Assembly: GCA_023393375.1 (NCBI GenBank)
Contig: JAEWLI010000178.1
Span: forward strand, 1-11,818
Origin: Bacteroidota bacterium
Lineage (GTDB): Bacteria > Bacteroidota > Bacteroidia > Cytophagales > Cyclobacteriaceae
Length of the DNA stretch: 11,818 nucleotides
Direction: 5' to 3'
Shown here: in pieces, positions 1-6,784 of the stretch
Layout of the letters: the number at the start of each line of letters is the position of its first letter
How positions within the stretch are numbered: the stretch's first letter is position 1
Translations under genes and position numbers: made by a program
Notes under the pieces: model-generated
The model's input: the letters and a program-made list of their open reading frames with translations, nothing else
Told to the model about the DNA's origin: nothing
Databases searched by the model: none

Positions 1-895
1 GATCGCCTACTGTCATCACACCTGATTGAACCAGTCGTGCACCATACCACATCACGGCCACAACGGTACCAAATAGTATGAATATTATAAAAGATATGAA
101 AGCACCCCTGAATTTAGCCGCATGTAACGCTACTTTTATGACCTTATCCATTGAATGACGATATCTTTTCACTTCAAACCATTCACTGGTGAAAGCTTTT
201 ACCGTATGAATGGCATGAACAGTCTCTTCAACAATTACATTACTATCAGCCAGTTCGTCCTGGGTCATCTTTGATAGTTTACGGATATATCGGCCAAATA
301 ATATTCCCACCACAATTACTATTGGAAATACAGAAAGCATAAACCAGGTAAGTTGAGGAGTAGTAAAAAAGATAATTGTAATTCCTATTGCGAGAGTAGC
401 AATCTGTCTGACAAATTCCGCCAATGTAACAGAAAGTGTGCTTTGCAGCATGGAAACATCAGTGGTAATCCTGCTTATCAATTCTCCGGTGCGACGTTTA
501 TCAAAAAAGGTCATTGGCAGGCTTATCATTTTCTGATACAGGATGTACCTGATATCGGCCATTGATTTTTCACTTACCACTGAAAATAGATAAACCCTGA
601 AATATGACATTACACCCTGTAAAAAAAGTATCCCTCCCAAAAGAAGTGCGATATGGTCGATACTCTTGATGATCCAATCTTCCCGGTTTGCAGCAATATC
701 AATTAATTTTCCTGTGAGAAATGGAAACGTCAGTAATAAAAAACTGGAAACGATCAGTAATACAAGACCAATAATAAACCGGCTTTTGTAAGGTAAAACA
801 AACTTGAAAATTCCCATGAGTTGGGACAGATTCTTTTTATTTAAAGGCCTTTTCTCCTCCTTATCACTACCTTCCCTTAATTTTCTTTTAGCCAT
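1..895 (-). CDS. ABC exporter, N-terminal transmembrane part (partial, runs off left edge)
   Basis: This is the N-terminal 298 codons of an ABC transporter of the MsbA/LmrA exporter type (membrane domain plus ATPase in one chain); the ATP-binding half lies beyond the window edge. It begins at the ATG at 895-893. A basic, charged N-terminus (about residues 1-35) precedes hydrophobic segments near residues 40-60, 82-105, 160-180, 183-203 and 265-285. Between segments 2 and 3 is the family hallmark FFDKRRTGELISRITTD (residues 130-146). The block IVEETVHAIHTVKAF (221-235) before segment 5 is also typical of ABC exporter membrane domains (PF00664 type). Such proteins are inner-membrane homodimers or heterodimers that export lipids, drugs or peptides. 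The substrate cannot be told from this part. No Walker motifs are visible because that region is missing. It is transcribed divergently from the acetyltransferase gene, probably from the TAACTTTG box at 956-949. No clear Shine-Dalgarno is present. Confidence 0.93.
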   Translation of the reverse strand, partial: MAKRKLREGSDKEEKRPLNKKNLSQLMGIFKFVLPYKSRFIIGLVLLIVSSFLLLTFPFLTGKLIDIAANREDWIIKSIDHIALLLGGILFLQGVMSYFRVYLFSVVSEKSMADIRYILYQKMISLPMTFFDKRRTGELISRITTDVSMLQSTLSVTLAEFVRQIATLAIGITIIFFTTPQLTWFMLSVFPIVIVVGILFGRYIRKLSKMTQDELADSNVIVEETVHAIHTVKAFTSEWFEVKRYRHSMDKVIKVALHAAKFRGAFISFIIFILFGTVVAVMWYGARLVQSGVMTVGD

Positions 896-948
896 CGGGT
901 CAACTGAGAACAATATGAAAAACCATACAGGTTTCTAAAAAATGCATC

Positions 949-956
949 CAAAGTTA
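949..956 (-). promoter_or_regulatory. Putative -7 promoter element for the ABC exporter gene
   Basis: On the minus strand this reads TAACTTTG, a perfect match to the Bacteroidota housekeeping -7 consensus TAnnTTTG. It lies about 53 bp upstream of the exporter ATG, giving an inferred leader of about 45-50 nt. I do not see a TTG at the expected -33 distance, so the call rests on the -7 box, its orientation and its intergenic position. Confidence 0.5.
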
Positions 957-1074
957 AAAAACTTTTTGTAAAGGTTATTATTCTTTCCGGTAAGCTTAAT
1001 TCGAAACATCCAAAAATTATACATATTTTACATTTAATTTGATAAAGACATCTACCAATTGAAAACGAAAAAAA

Positions 1075-1082
1075 TATATTTG
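1075..1082 (+). promoter_or_regulatory. Putative -7 promoter element for the acetyltransferase gene
   Basis: TATATTTG matches the Bacteroidota -7 consensus TAnnTTTG and lies 40 bp before the GNAT start codon. The nearest upstream TTG (1059-1061) is only 13 bp away, too short for the usual spacing of about 19-21 bp, so the -33 element is weak or absent. The implied leader is about 35 nt. The rest of the 227-bp divergent intergenic region (896-1122) shows no other structure I can support. Confidence 0.45.
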
Positions 1083-1122
1083 AACATCTAAATATTGAGT
1101 GTTTAGTAATAATAATTAATGA

Positions 1123-1686
1123 ATGTTCCCAGAGATAAATACTAATAGGCTATGGTTACGGCAGATCCAGTCTCAGGATTTGCCCCAAATTTTTAAAGGA
1201 CTTTCACATCCGGATGTCATCAGGTTTTATGGTGTAAATTATCAAAGCATTGAGGAAACCAAGGCGCAAATGGATTGGTTTGCTTATCTGGAGAAAACAA
1301 AAACCGGTATTTGGTGGGCAGTATGTTCGAAAAAAACAAAAGAGTTTTTAGGTGCAGGAGGCATAAACAATGTTGATAGGATTAATCTGACAGCGGAATT
1401 GGGATACTGGTTATTGCCACAATATTGGTCGAATGGATTTATGACCGAATCGCTTCCACATATTATTGCTTATGCTTTTGAATCATTTGGTTTAAATCAG
1501 GTAGTTGGTATTGTGGAAAGCAAAAACGAAATCTGCAAAAAAAGCATTACGAGATTCGGTTTTATTCCCGACCCAAGTCTAAATTTCACAGAATATAAGA
1601 ATGGTTCTTTTATTAAACTTGAGGTATATATATTTCACAAAAACACACCATTTCCCACATTCACACAACCCAAACAATCTTTATAA
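1123..1686 (+). CDS. GNAT family N-acetyltransferase (RimJ/RimL type)
   Basis: This predicted 187-residue cytoplasmic acetyltransferase transfers an acetyl group from acetyl-CoA to an amine, as in the RimJ/RimL ribosomal-protein acetyltransferase subfamily (PF13302-like). The N-terminus INTNRLWLRQIQSQDL (5-20) is the usual first strand and helix of the subfamily. AELGYWLLPQYWSNGFMTES (91-110) covers strand 4 and the CoA pyrophosphate loop. NEICKKSITRFGF (135-147) is the late helix, usually N-x-x-S...GF. The loop carries SNGFM where many relatives have GKGYA, so the CoA-binding loop is somewhat divergent. The length is typical. A polar, proline-rich tail (175-187) follows the last strand. The start is the ATG at 1123; an ATG at 1119 is in another frame and stops after a few codons. 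The gene appears monocistronic between the divergent exporter and the rimP promoter. The true acceptor could be a ribosomal protein, a small molecule or an antibiotic, and the sequence does not decide this. Confidence 0.9.
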   Translation: MFPEINTNRLWLRQIQSQDLPQIFKGLSHPDVIRFYGVNYQSIEETKAQMDWFAYLEKTKTGIWWAVCSKKTKEFLGAGGINNVDRINLTAELGYWLLPQYWSNGFMTESLPHIIAYAFESFGLNQVVGIVESKNEICKKSITRFGFIPDPSLNFTEYKNGSFIKLEVYIFHKNTPFPTFTQPKQSL

Positions 1687-1759
1687 TTATTTTCTCCAAA
1701 AACATTGATCAATTATATATACAAAAACGATGTTATAATAAGATGAAAATGATAACTGC

Positions 1760-1790
1760 TTGATTTAGAAAATAAATTATTCTAAATTTG
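1760..1790 (+). promoter_or_regulatory. Promoter of the rimP-nusA-infB operon
   Basis: TTG at 1760-1762 and TAAATTTG at 1783-1790 are separated by 20 bp. This matches the Bacteroidota promoter layout of a -33 TTG and a -7 TAnnTTTG about 19-21 bp apart, and it is the best two-part promoter in the window. Transcription should begin near 1795-1797, leaving a leader of about 57 nt before rimP that contains the hairpin at 1814-1835. Confidence 0.7.
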
Positions 1791-1809
1791 CAGTGTGAAT
1801 TACAGTAAA

Positions 1810-1857
1810 ATGCAGAGGGGACATGGGTCCCCTCTTTTATTCATACTAAGTCATTGA
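1810..1857 (+). other. Possible 15-codon upstream ORF overlapping the rimP start
   Basis: An ATG at 1810 opens a 15-codon frame (MQRGHGSPLLFILSH) running through the leader hairpin and ending at TGA 1855-1857. That stop overlaps the TTG start of rimP (1854-1856) by two bases. A second ATG at 1823, in the hairpin loop, opens an 8-codon frame (MGPLFYSY) ending at 1849. Neither has a visible ribosome binding site, and both could be chance. They are recorded because the stop/start overlap resembles translational coupling. Confidence 0.2.
1814..1841 (+). terminator. Terminator-like hairpin in the rimP leader (possible attenuator)
   Basis: AGAGGGGAC (1814-1822) pairs perfectly with GTCCCCTCT (1827-1835) across the 4-nt loop ATGG. 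This GC-rich 9-bp stem is followed by TTTTATT. It lies between the inferred transcription start (about 1796) and the rimP start codon, so it has the form and place of an intrinsic terminator inside a 5' leader. It may instead be the terminator of the upstream acetyltransferase gene, or an RNA-stabilising element. The T-run is short and interrupted, so termination may be partial. Confidence 0.6.
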
Positions 1858-2315
1858 AAAATATAATTGAAAATATAAATACCATTGTCAACGGCATTCT
1901 GGAAAGCGAGGATCATTTTATTGTAGATGTATCAGTTTCAGGTGCCAGAAACAGTCAAAAAATAGTGGTCATGATCGATGGAGATCATGGGGTCGATATA
2001 GATGTTTGCGCTAGTGTCAGCAGGAAGCTATCTGCCCAGCTGGATGAGATGGATGTATTTGAAGGCAATTACTTCCTGGAGGTAACTTCTCCTGGAGTTG
2101 ACTACCCGCTAAAAATCCAAAGACAATATCAAAAAAATATTGGCAGAAAGGTAAAAGTATATCTGACTTCCAATAAAACGATTGAGGGTCAATTGATTGA
2201 TGCAAATAATGATCATATTTGTATCAGAAAAGAAAATAAAAAAGAAGGAATAGTTGAAAGTAAGATTTCATACACAGAGTTGGTAAAGACTATAGTACAA
2301 ATATCATTTAAATAA
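1854..2315 (+). CDS. rimP: Ribosome maturation factor RimP
   Basis: This 153-residue protein matches RimP, which binds the pre-30S subunit and assists late 16S rRNA/S12 assembly. The N-terminal alpha/beta domain covers about residues 1-84 and holds the signature YFLEVTSPGVDYPL (73-86). The C-terminal SH3-like barrel follows, with GRKVKVYL (97-104) and the closing strand TIVQISFK. Length and domain order are normal. The start is a TTG at 1854; the only upstream in-frame alternatives before the stop at 1806 are non-canonical codons, and about 20 residues before HFIVDV fits the family. No convincing Shine-Dalgarno is seen. It is the first gene of the operon; nusA follows after 24 bp. Expression may be tuned by the leader hairpin and the weak TTG start. 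Confidence 0.95.
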   Translation: MKNIIENINTIVNGILESEDHFIVDVSVSGARNSQKIVVMIDGDHGVDIDVCASVSRKLSAQLDEMDVFEGNYFLEVTSPGVDYPLKIQRQYQKNIGRKVKVYLTSNKTIEGQLIDANNDHICIRKENKKEGIVESKISYTELVKTIVQISFK

Positions 2316-2339
2316 CTAGTAAGGATAATATTTAAATAG

Positions 2340-3581
2340 ATGGACAACGGAACACTAATTGAATCGTTTGCTGAGTTTGCGAGAAACAAAAATATCGACC
2401 GTCCTACCATGATCAGGATTTTGGAGGATGTTTTTCGCACTATGATAAGGAAAAAATATGGTACAGACGATAATTTTGACATAATCATCAATGCCGATAA
2501 AGGTGACCTTGAAATATGGCGTTTCAGGGAAATTGTGGATGACAATTCAGAGGATATATGGGATTATGATAAAATCAGTCTTTCGGATGCCCGAAAAATT
2601 GAACCCGATTTTGAAATTGGTGAAGAAGTTGCCGAAGACGTAAGTTTGGAGGATTTTGGTCGGCGTGCAGTTATGACTGCTCGGCAAACACTTATCCAAA
2701 AGATCAAAGACCTGGAGAAGGATATCTTATTTAATAAATATAAAGATCTGGTAGGGGAGCTTATTCTTGCTGAAGTTTATCAGATTTTAAACAGGGAAAT
2801 ACTTTTGATTGATGCTGAAGGCAATGAATTGATACTGCCTAAAGCCGAGCAGATTCATAAAGACAGATACCGTAAAGGCGACTCAGTTCGTGCTGTAGTT
2901 CACAGAGTTGAAATGGTGAATGGAAATCCGAGGATCATTCTTTCCCGAACAGCACCAATCTTTCTGGAAAGACTGTTCGAAAATGAAGTACCTGAGGTAT
3001 TTGACGGACTTATATCAATCAAAAAGGTGGTTCGTGAACCTGGAGAAAGGGCTAAAGTCGCGGTAGAATCTTATGATGATCGTATTGATCCTGTAGGAGC
3101 TTGTGTGGGTATGAAAGGTTCCAGAATTCATAGTATTGTAAGAGAATTACAGAATGAAAATATCGATGTAATCAACTTTACAGAAAACCTCGATCTATAT
3201 GTTTCGAGGGCATTAAGCCCGGCTAAAATCAGCAACATAAAGATTGATGGCAAAAAACACAGAGTGGCCGTTTACCTTAAACCAGATCAGGTCTCACTGG
3301 CGATTGGTAAAGGGGGGCACAATATCAAACTTGCCAGTCATTTGGTGGGCCTGGAAATCGATGTATTCCGGGATCTGGAAGAAATAGAAGAGGAGGATGT
3401 GGATCTGGATGAATTTACAGATGAAATTGAAGGTTGGGTAATTGATGAATTAAAAAGAGTGGGATTAGACACTGCAAAAAGTGTATTGGCACTTTCAAAA
3501 GATGATCTGGTTCGCCGCACCGACCTTGAAGAAGAAACCATCGAAGATATTTTGAGAATTTTGAACCAGGAATTCGAATAA
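2340..3581 (+). CDS. nusA: Transcription termination/antitermination factor NusA
   Basis: This 413-residue protein is NusA, which binds RNA polymerase and nascent RNA to modulate pausing, intrinsic termination and antitermination. Domains in order are the RNA polymerase-binding N-terminal domain (about 1-132), an S1 domain (about 135-200), and two KH domains (about 205-345) with GxxG loops GMKG (257-260) and GKGG (323-326). An acidic linker LEEIEEEDVDLDEFTDE comes next, followed by a helix-hairpin-helix-like C-terminal region containing LKRVGLDTAKSVLALSKDDL. The E. coli protein is longer (495 aa) with two acidic repeats; a single short C-terminal region is what I expect for Bacteroidota, so this is not a truncation. 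The start is the ATG at 2340, 24 bp after rimP, with only a weak purine-rich AAGGAT upstream. infB begins 28 bp after the stop, consistent with one mRNA. Confidence 0.97.
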   Translation: MDNGTLIESFAEFARNKNIDRPTMIRILEDVFRTMIRKKYGTDDNFDIIINADKGDLEIWRFREIVDDNSEDIWDYDKISLSDARKIEPDFEIGEEVAEDVSLEDFGRRAVMTARQTLIQKIKDLEKDILFNKYKDLVGELILAEVYQILNREILLIDAEGNELILPKAEQIHKDRYRKGDSVRAVVHRVEMVNGNPRIILSRTAPIFLERLFENEVPEVFDGLISIKKVVREPGERAKVAVESYDDRIDPVGACVGMKGSRIHSIVRELQNENIDVINFTENLDLYVSRALSPAKISNIKIDGKKHRVAVYLKPDQVSLAIGKGGHNIKLASHLVGLEIDVFRDLEEIEEEDVDLDEFTDEIEGWVIDELKRVGLDTAKSVLALSKDDLVRRTDLEEETIEDILRILNQEFE

Positions 3582-3609
3582 TCCTGGATGATGTGAAAAA
3601 TAGTAAAGT

Positions 3610-6537
3610 ATGGCAGAAGAACAGACTATAAGATTAAGTCAGGCAGCAAGAAAACTGAATGTGGGTACCCAAACCCTTACAGAGCATCTTGCTACCAAAG
3701 GCTATAAAATTGAAAATAAACCTAATACAAAAATTACTCTGGAGCAATTTGGTATGCTCTCCAAAGAATTTGCATCTTCTGCAATGGACAAAGAAGAGGC
3801 CCTTGGCCTTGTTATAGGTAAAAAGCATGCCGGCAATCTGATAATTGACGCTGATAAGGAAGAAGAAAAACATCGTAAAGAAGAGGAAGAAGAGTTTTTC
3901 ATAAAAAACCTATCAGTTGAAAATGAAAGTAAAGAAAAAGAACCGGAAAAACCTCAACCGGAAGAACCAACGGGAAAACCAAAAAATAGTGATCCAATCA
4001 CTCAAGCCCCTAAACTTCAAGGTATAAAAGTGGTTGGAAAAATCGATCTTTCAGAAAAACCAACTAAAAAGAAGGAAGAAGAACAACCAGTAAAGCAGGA
4101 GCCTGTCAAAAATGAGCCGGAAACAATAGAAATAAAAGAAGTACAACCGGAAATCAAAAAAATTGAAGAACCTGAAGTTGAACAGGAACAAACACCTGTA
4201 CAAGCTGAGGAAGATAAGATAGAAGTAGAACCGGAAATTACTGAAACAATAGCAACTGAAGAAGAAACACCTTCAGAAGAAGAAAAAACAGTAATTATCG
4301 CATCAGAAGAAGAAAGCGTCACTCCTGAGAAGTTAGAAAGAATTGAAGCTAAAGCAGATCAGCTAAAAGGTTTAACGGTTTTGGGCAAAATTGAATTGCC
4401 TGAGGAAAGAATCAAAACCAAAAAAGTAGTTAGACCTGTTGCATCTTCGGATGATCAAAAGAAAGAGAAAAAGAAACGACCAAGAAAACGGATTCCTCAA
4501 AAGCCTAATGAAACAGTAGACAAACCAAGACCTACTGAAACGGCCGATGCAAAGAAAAAGGAAAAAGAAAAGGAAAAAACCCCGTCAAAATTTCGTAAAA
4601 AAACAAAATTCCAAAAAGAGGAAGTTTCCGATAAACAAATCCAGGAACAAATTAAACTTACCCTTGCCAAATTAAGTGGTGGGAAAAAAGCTGGAGGTGT
4701 TGGAAGCCGTTCTAAATACAAGAGGGAAAAAAGATCAGCTTTTGCAGAAGCAGAAGAAGAAAGGCTGATGAAAGAACAGGAAGAATCAAAAGTACTCCAT
4801 GTTAATGAGTTTATTTCTGCAAATGACCTGGCTTCATTAATGAATGTTTCTGTCAACGAAGTAATTTCAACCTGTATGAGCTTGGGGCTATTTGTGTCCA
4901 TCAACCAAAGGCTAGATGCAGAAACCCTCACAATCATTGCTGACGAATTTGGATATGAGGTGGAGTTCATTTCTTCAGATGATGAATTAACCGTTGATGT
5001 ATCTGAAGACGAAGAAGTAAATCTGCAGGATAGAGCACCTATAGTTACCATTATGGGACACGTTGACCATGGAAAAACTTCACTTCTTGATTATATCCGC
5101 CATGCTAAAGTAGCTGCTGGAGAAGCAGGAGGAATCACCCAGCACATTGGTGCTTATGATGTTACTACCGAAAGTGGTAAAAGAATAGTATTCCTGGATA
5201 CTCCGGGTCACGAAGCATTTACAGCTATGCGTGCCAGAGGTGCCAGTATCACCGATGTGGTGGTAATTGTGGTTGCCGCTGATGATAATGTGATGCCTCA
5301 AACAAAAGAAGCTATCAATCATGCCCAAGTAGCCGGTGTGCCCATTATCATTGCCATAAATAAAATTGATAAGCCTCAAGCAAATGCTGAGAAAATCAGG
5401 GAAGAGCTTGCCAATATGAATATCCTTGTAGAGGATTGGGGAGGTAAATATCAATGTCAGGAAATATCCGCTAAAACAGGTCTTGGCGTAAATGAACTGT
5501 TGGAGAAGGTTATTCTTGAATCGGAAATGCTGGAATTAAAAGCAAACCCTAATAGAAATGCTCATGGTGCAGTAATTGAAGCCAGTTTGGATAGGGGTAG
5601 AGGATATTTGGCTACTGTATTGATTCAGAATGGATCTATGCGTGTAGGAGATGTCATGCTGGCCGGAGCACATTTTGGAAAAGTCAAAGCCATGTTTAAT
5701 CATCGTGGTGAAAAAATAGATTATGCAGGTCCGTCTACACCGGCGTTAGTACTCGGTTTAGATGGGGCACCACAGGCAGGAGATAAACTGAACGTAATGG
5801 ACTCAGATCGCGAAGCTCGTGAAATTGCTACTAAACGTGCCCAACTTCACCGCGAACAAAATATCCGAACCAAAAAACACATTACATTGGATGAAATTGG
5901 CCGTCGTTTGGCAATCGGTTCATTCAAAGAACTAAATGTGATAGTCAAAGGCGATGTGGATGGTTCTGTAGAAGCATTAAAAGACTCACTCTTGAAACTT
6001 TCCACACAGGAAGTTCAGGTTCAGATCATTCATAGTGCAGTAGGACAAATTTCAGAGTCTGATGTCCTTTTAGCCTCTGCTTCTGATGCCATTATCATAG
6101 GTTTCCAAGTGAGACCATCTTCAAGTGCCCGTAAATTGGCAGAACAGGAAGAAATCGAAATCAGGCTTTATTCTGTCATCTACGATGCAATTAATGAAGT
6201 TAAGGATGCAATGGAAGGATTATTGGCACCATCGGTAGAAGAAACAATTGTAGGAAATGTAGAGGTTCGGGAAGTATTCAAAATTTCAAAAGTGGGGACT
6301 GTCGCTGGTTGTAGGGTTACAGAAGGCACTATTAAAAGGAATAACAGGATACGGTTAATAAGAGATGGCATTGTAATACTCACCGGAGAAATCAATCAGT
6401 TGCGTCGATTTAAAGAAGATGTAAATGAGGTGAAAAATGGTTACGAATGCGGCCTTAGTATAAAAAATTATCACGATTTGAGAGTAGGCGACAATATCGA
6501 ATCCTACGAAGAAAAAGAAGTAAAAAGAAAACTTTAA
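3610..6537 (+). CDS. infB: Translation initiation factor IF-2
   Basis: This 975-residue GTPase brings initiator fMet-tRNA to the 30S subunit and promotes subunit joining. The N-terminal helical module (about 1-60) contains LSQAARKLNVGTQTLTEHL. A long Lys/Glu/Pro-rich, probably disordered region (about 80-375) comes next. A second IF2-N module (about 398-455) has SANDLASLMNVSVNEVIS. The GTPase domain begins near 476 with G1 GHVDHGKT (483-490), GGITQHIG for switch I, G3 DTPGH (530-534), G4 NKID (584-587) and G5 SAKTG (620-624). The C-terminal half contains the beta-barrel domain, the IF-2-specific domain 3 and the tRNA-binding domain, ending in ESYEEKEVKRKL. All GTPase motifs are intact. The gene is third in the operon, ends in tandem stops (TAATAA) and is followed by a strong terminator. 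The linker contains a diverged internal repeat, listed separately. Confidence 0.98.
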   Translation: MAEEQTIRLSQAARKLNVGTQTLTEHLATKGYKIENKPNTKITLEQFGMLSKEFASSAMDKEEALGLVIGKKHAGNLIIDADKEEEKHRKEEEEEFFIKNLSVENESKEKEPEKPQPEEPTGKPKNSDPITQAPKLQGIKVVGKIDLSEKPTKKKEEEQPVKQEPVKNEPETIEIKEVQPEIKKIEEPEVEQEQTPVQAEEDKIEVEPEITETIATEEETPSEEEKTVIIASEEESVTPEKLERIEAKADQLKGLTVLGKIELPEERIKTKKVVRPVASSDDQKKEKKKRPRKRIPQKPNETVDKPRPTETADAKKKEKEKEKTPSKFRKKTKFQKEEVSDKQIQEQIKLTLAKLSGGKKAGGVGSRSKYKREKRSAFAEAEEERLMKEQEESKVLHVNEFISANDLASLMNVSVNEVISTCMSLGLFVSINQRLDAETLTIIADEFGYEVEFISSDDELTVDVSEDEEVNLQDRAPIVTIMGHVDHGKTSLLDYIRHAKVAAGEAGGITQHIGAYDVTTESGKRIVFLDTPGHEAFTAMRARGASITDVVVIVVAADDNVMPQTKEAINHAQVAGVPIIIAINKIDKPQANAEKIREELANMNILVEDWGGKYQCQEISAKTGLGVNELLEKVILESEMLELKANPNRNAHGAVIEASLDRGRGYLATVLIQNGSMRVGDVMLAGAHFGKVKAMFNHRGEKIDYAGPSTPALVLGLDGAPQAGDKLNVMDSDREAREIATKRAQLHREQNIRTKKHITLDEIGRRLAIGSFKELNVIVKGDVDGSVEALKDSLLKLSTQEVQVQIIHSAVGQISESDVLLASASDAIIIGFQVRPSSSARKLAEQEEIEIRLYSVIYDAINEVKDAMEGLLAPSVEETIVGNVEVREVFKISKVGTVAGCRVTEGTIKRNNRIRLIRDGIVILTGEINQLRRFKEDVNEVKNGYECGLSIKNYHDLRVGDNIESYEEKEVKRKL
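4009..4401 (+). repeat. Two diverged copies of a short motif in the IF-2 linker
   Basis: Within the disordered part of IF-2, residues 134-148 (PKLQGIKVVGKIDLS, 4009-4053) and residues 251-264 (QLKGLTVLGKIELP, 4360-4401) share the pattern L-x-G-[IL]-x-V-[VL]-G-K-I-[DE]-L. Each is followed by a Lys-rich stretch (KPTKKK and RIKTKK). They stand out as hydrophobic, ordered-looking islands in a region made almost entirely of Glu, Lys, Pro and Thr. They are similar at protein level but not obviously at DNA level, which suggests selection on the peptide. Confidence 0.6.
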
Positions 6538-6552
6538 TAAGTTAAAGGTTAT

Positions 6553-6588
6553 AAAAAAAGCTTTCTCTCACCAGAAAGCTTTTTTATT
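6553..6588. terminator. Strong bidirectional intrinsic terminator after infB
   Basis: AAAAAAGCTTTCT (6554-6566) pairs perfectly with AGAAAGCTTTTTT (6573-6585) around the loop CTCACC, a 13-bp stem. The plus strand continues into TTTTTTATT; the A-run at 6553-6559 supplies a T-run on the minus strand. It can therefore end the rimP-nusA-infB mRNA from the left and the asd-methyltransferase mRNA from the right. No other hairpin of this quality is seen between the two units. Confidence 0.85.
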
Positions 6589-6598
6589 GATTTAAATT

Positions 6599-6784
6599 GT
6601 GGTATTTATAAATATATTTTTCTGGATAGCACTTGTTCTTATGTTGGTGGGTTTATATAGACCATGGATAGTATTATGGTGGCTAGATTATAAATCCAGA
6701 AAAACTGTATTACGTTACTATGGTACAATTACCATAACTTTAGGAATTGTAAAACTGATTTTTGCTTTGTCGATAGTTGATTAG
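6599..6784 (+). CDS. Small membrane protein of unknown function (61 aa)
   Basis: This short protein has two hydrophobic segments (about residues 3-19 and 42-59) flanking a conserved-looking central stretch, YRPWIVLWWLDYKSRKTVLR (19-38). The pattern RP..VL.W....SRK.VL.YYG resembles small membrane proteins I associate with Bacteroidota and Firmicutes, from memory and without a search. The likely start is GTG at 6599, just after an in-frame TAA at 6593; ATG at 6641 would remove most of the first hydrophobic segment. The gene begins 11 bp beyond the infB terminator T-run, and I see no TAnnTTTG promoter for it, so it may depend on read-through. Its TAG stop (6782-6784) overlaps the TAA stop (6783-6781) of the convergent methyltransferase gene. 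The function is unknown; the possibility that it is not a gene remains. Confidence 0.65.
   Translation: MVFINIFFWIALVLMLVGLYRPWIVLWWLDYKSRKTVLRYYGTITITLGIVKLIFALSIVD

Noticed and set aside
353..565. 70-codon plus-strand ORF opposite the ABC exporter gene
   Set aside because: It lies antisense inside the exporter coding frame, whose membrane-domain motifs are intact. The translated peptide has no recognisable features.
1687..1759. Terminator for the acetyltransferase gene
   Set aside because: I found no stem-loop with a T-run here, only the short palindrome TTGATCAA in AT-rich sequence. The hairpin at 1814-1835 might serve instead.
4497..5051. 184-codon minus-strand ORF (and a similar one at 4017-4322)
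   Set aside because: They are Ser-rich mirror images of the Glu/Lys-rich IF-2 linker. The composition is explained by the complement of GAA/AAA codons.
5080..5454. 124-codon minus-strand ORF opposite the IF-2 GTPase domain
   Set aside because: The plus-strand frame encodes all conserved GTPase motifs; this frame has no family resemblance.
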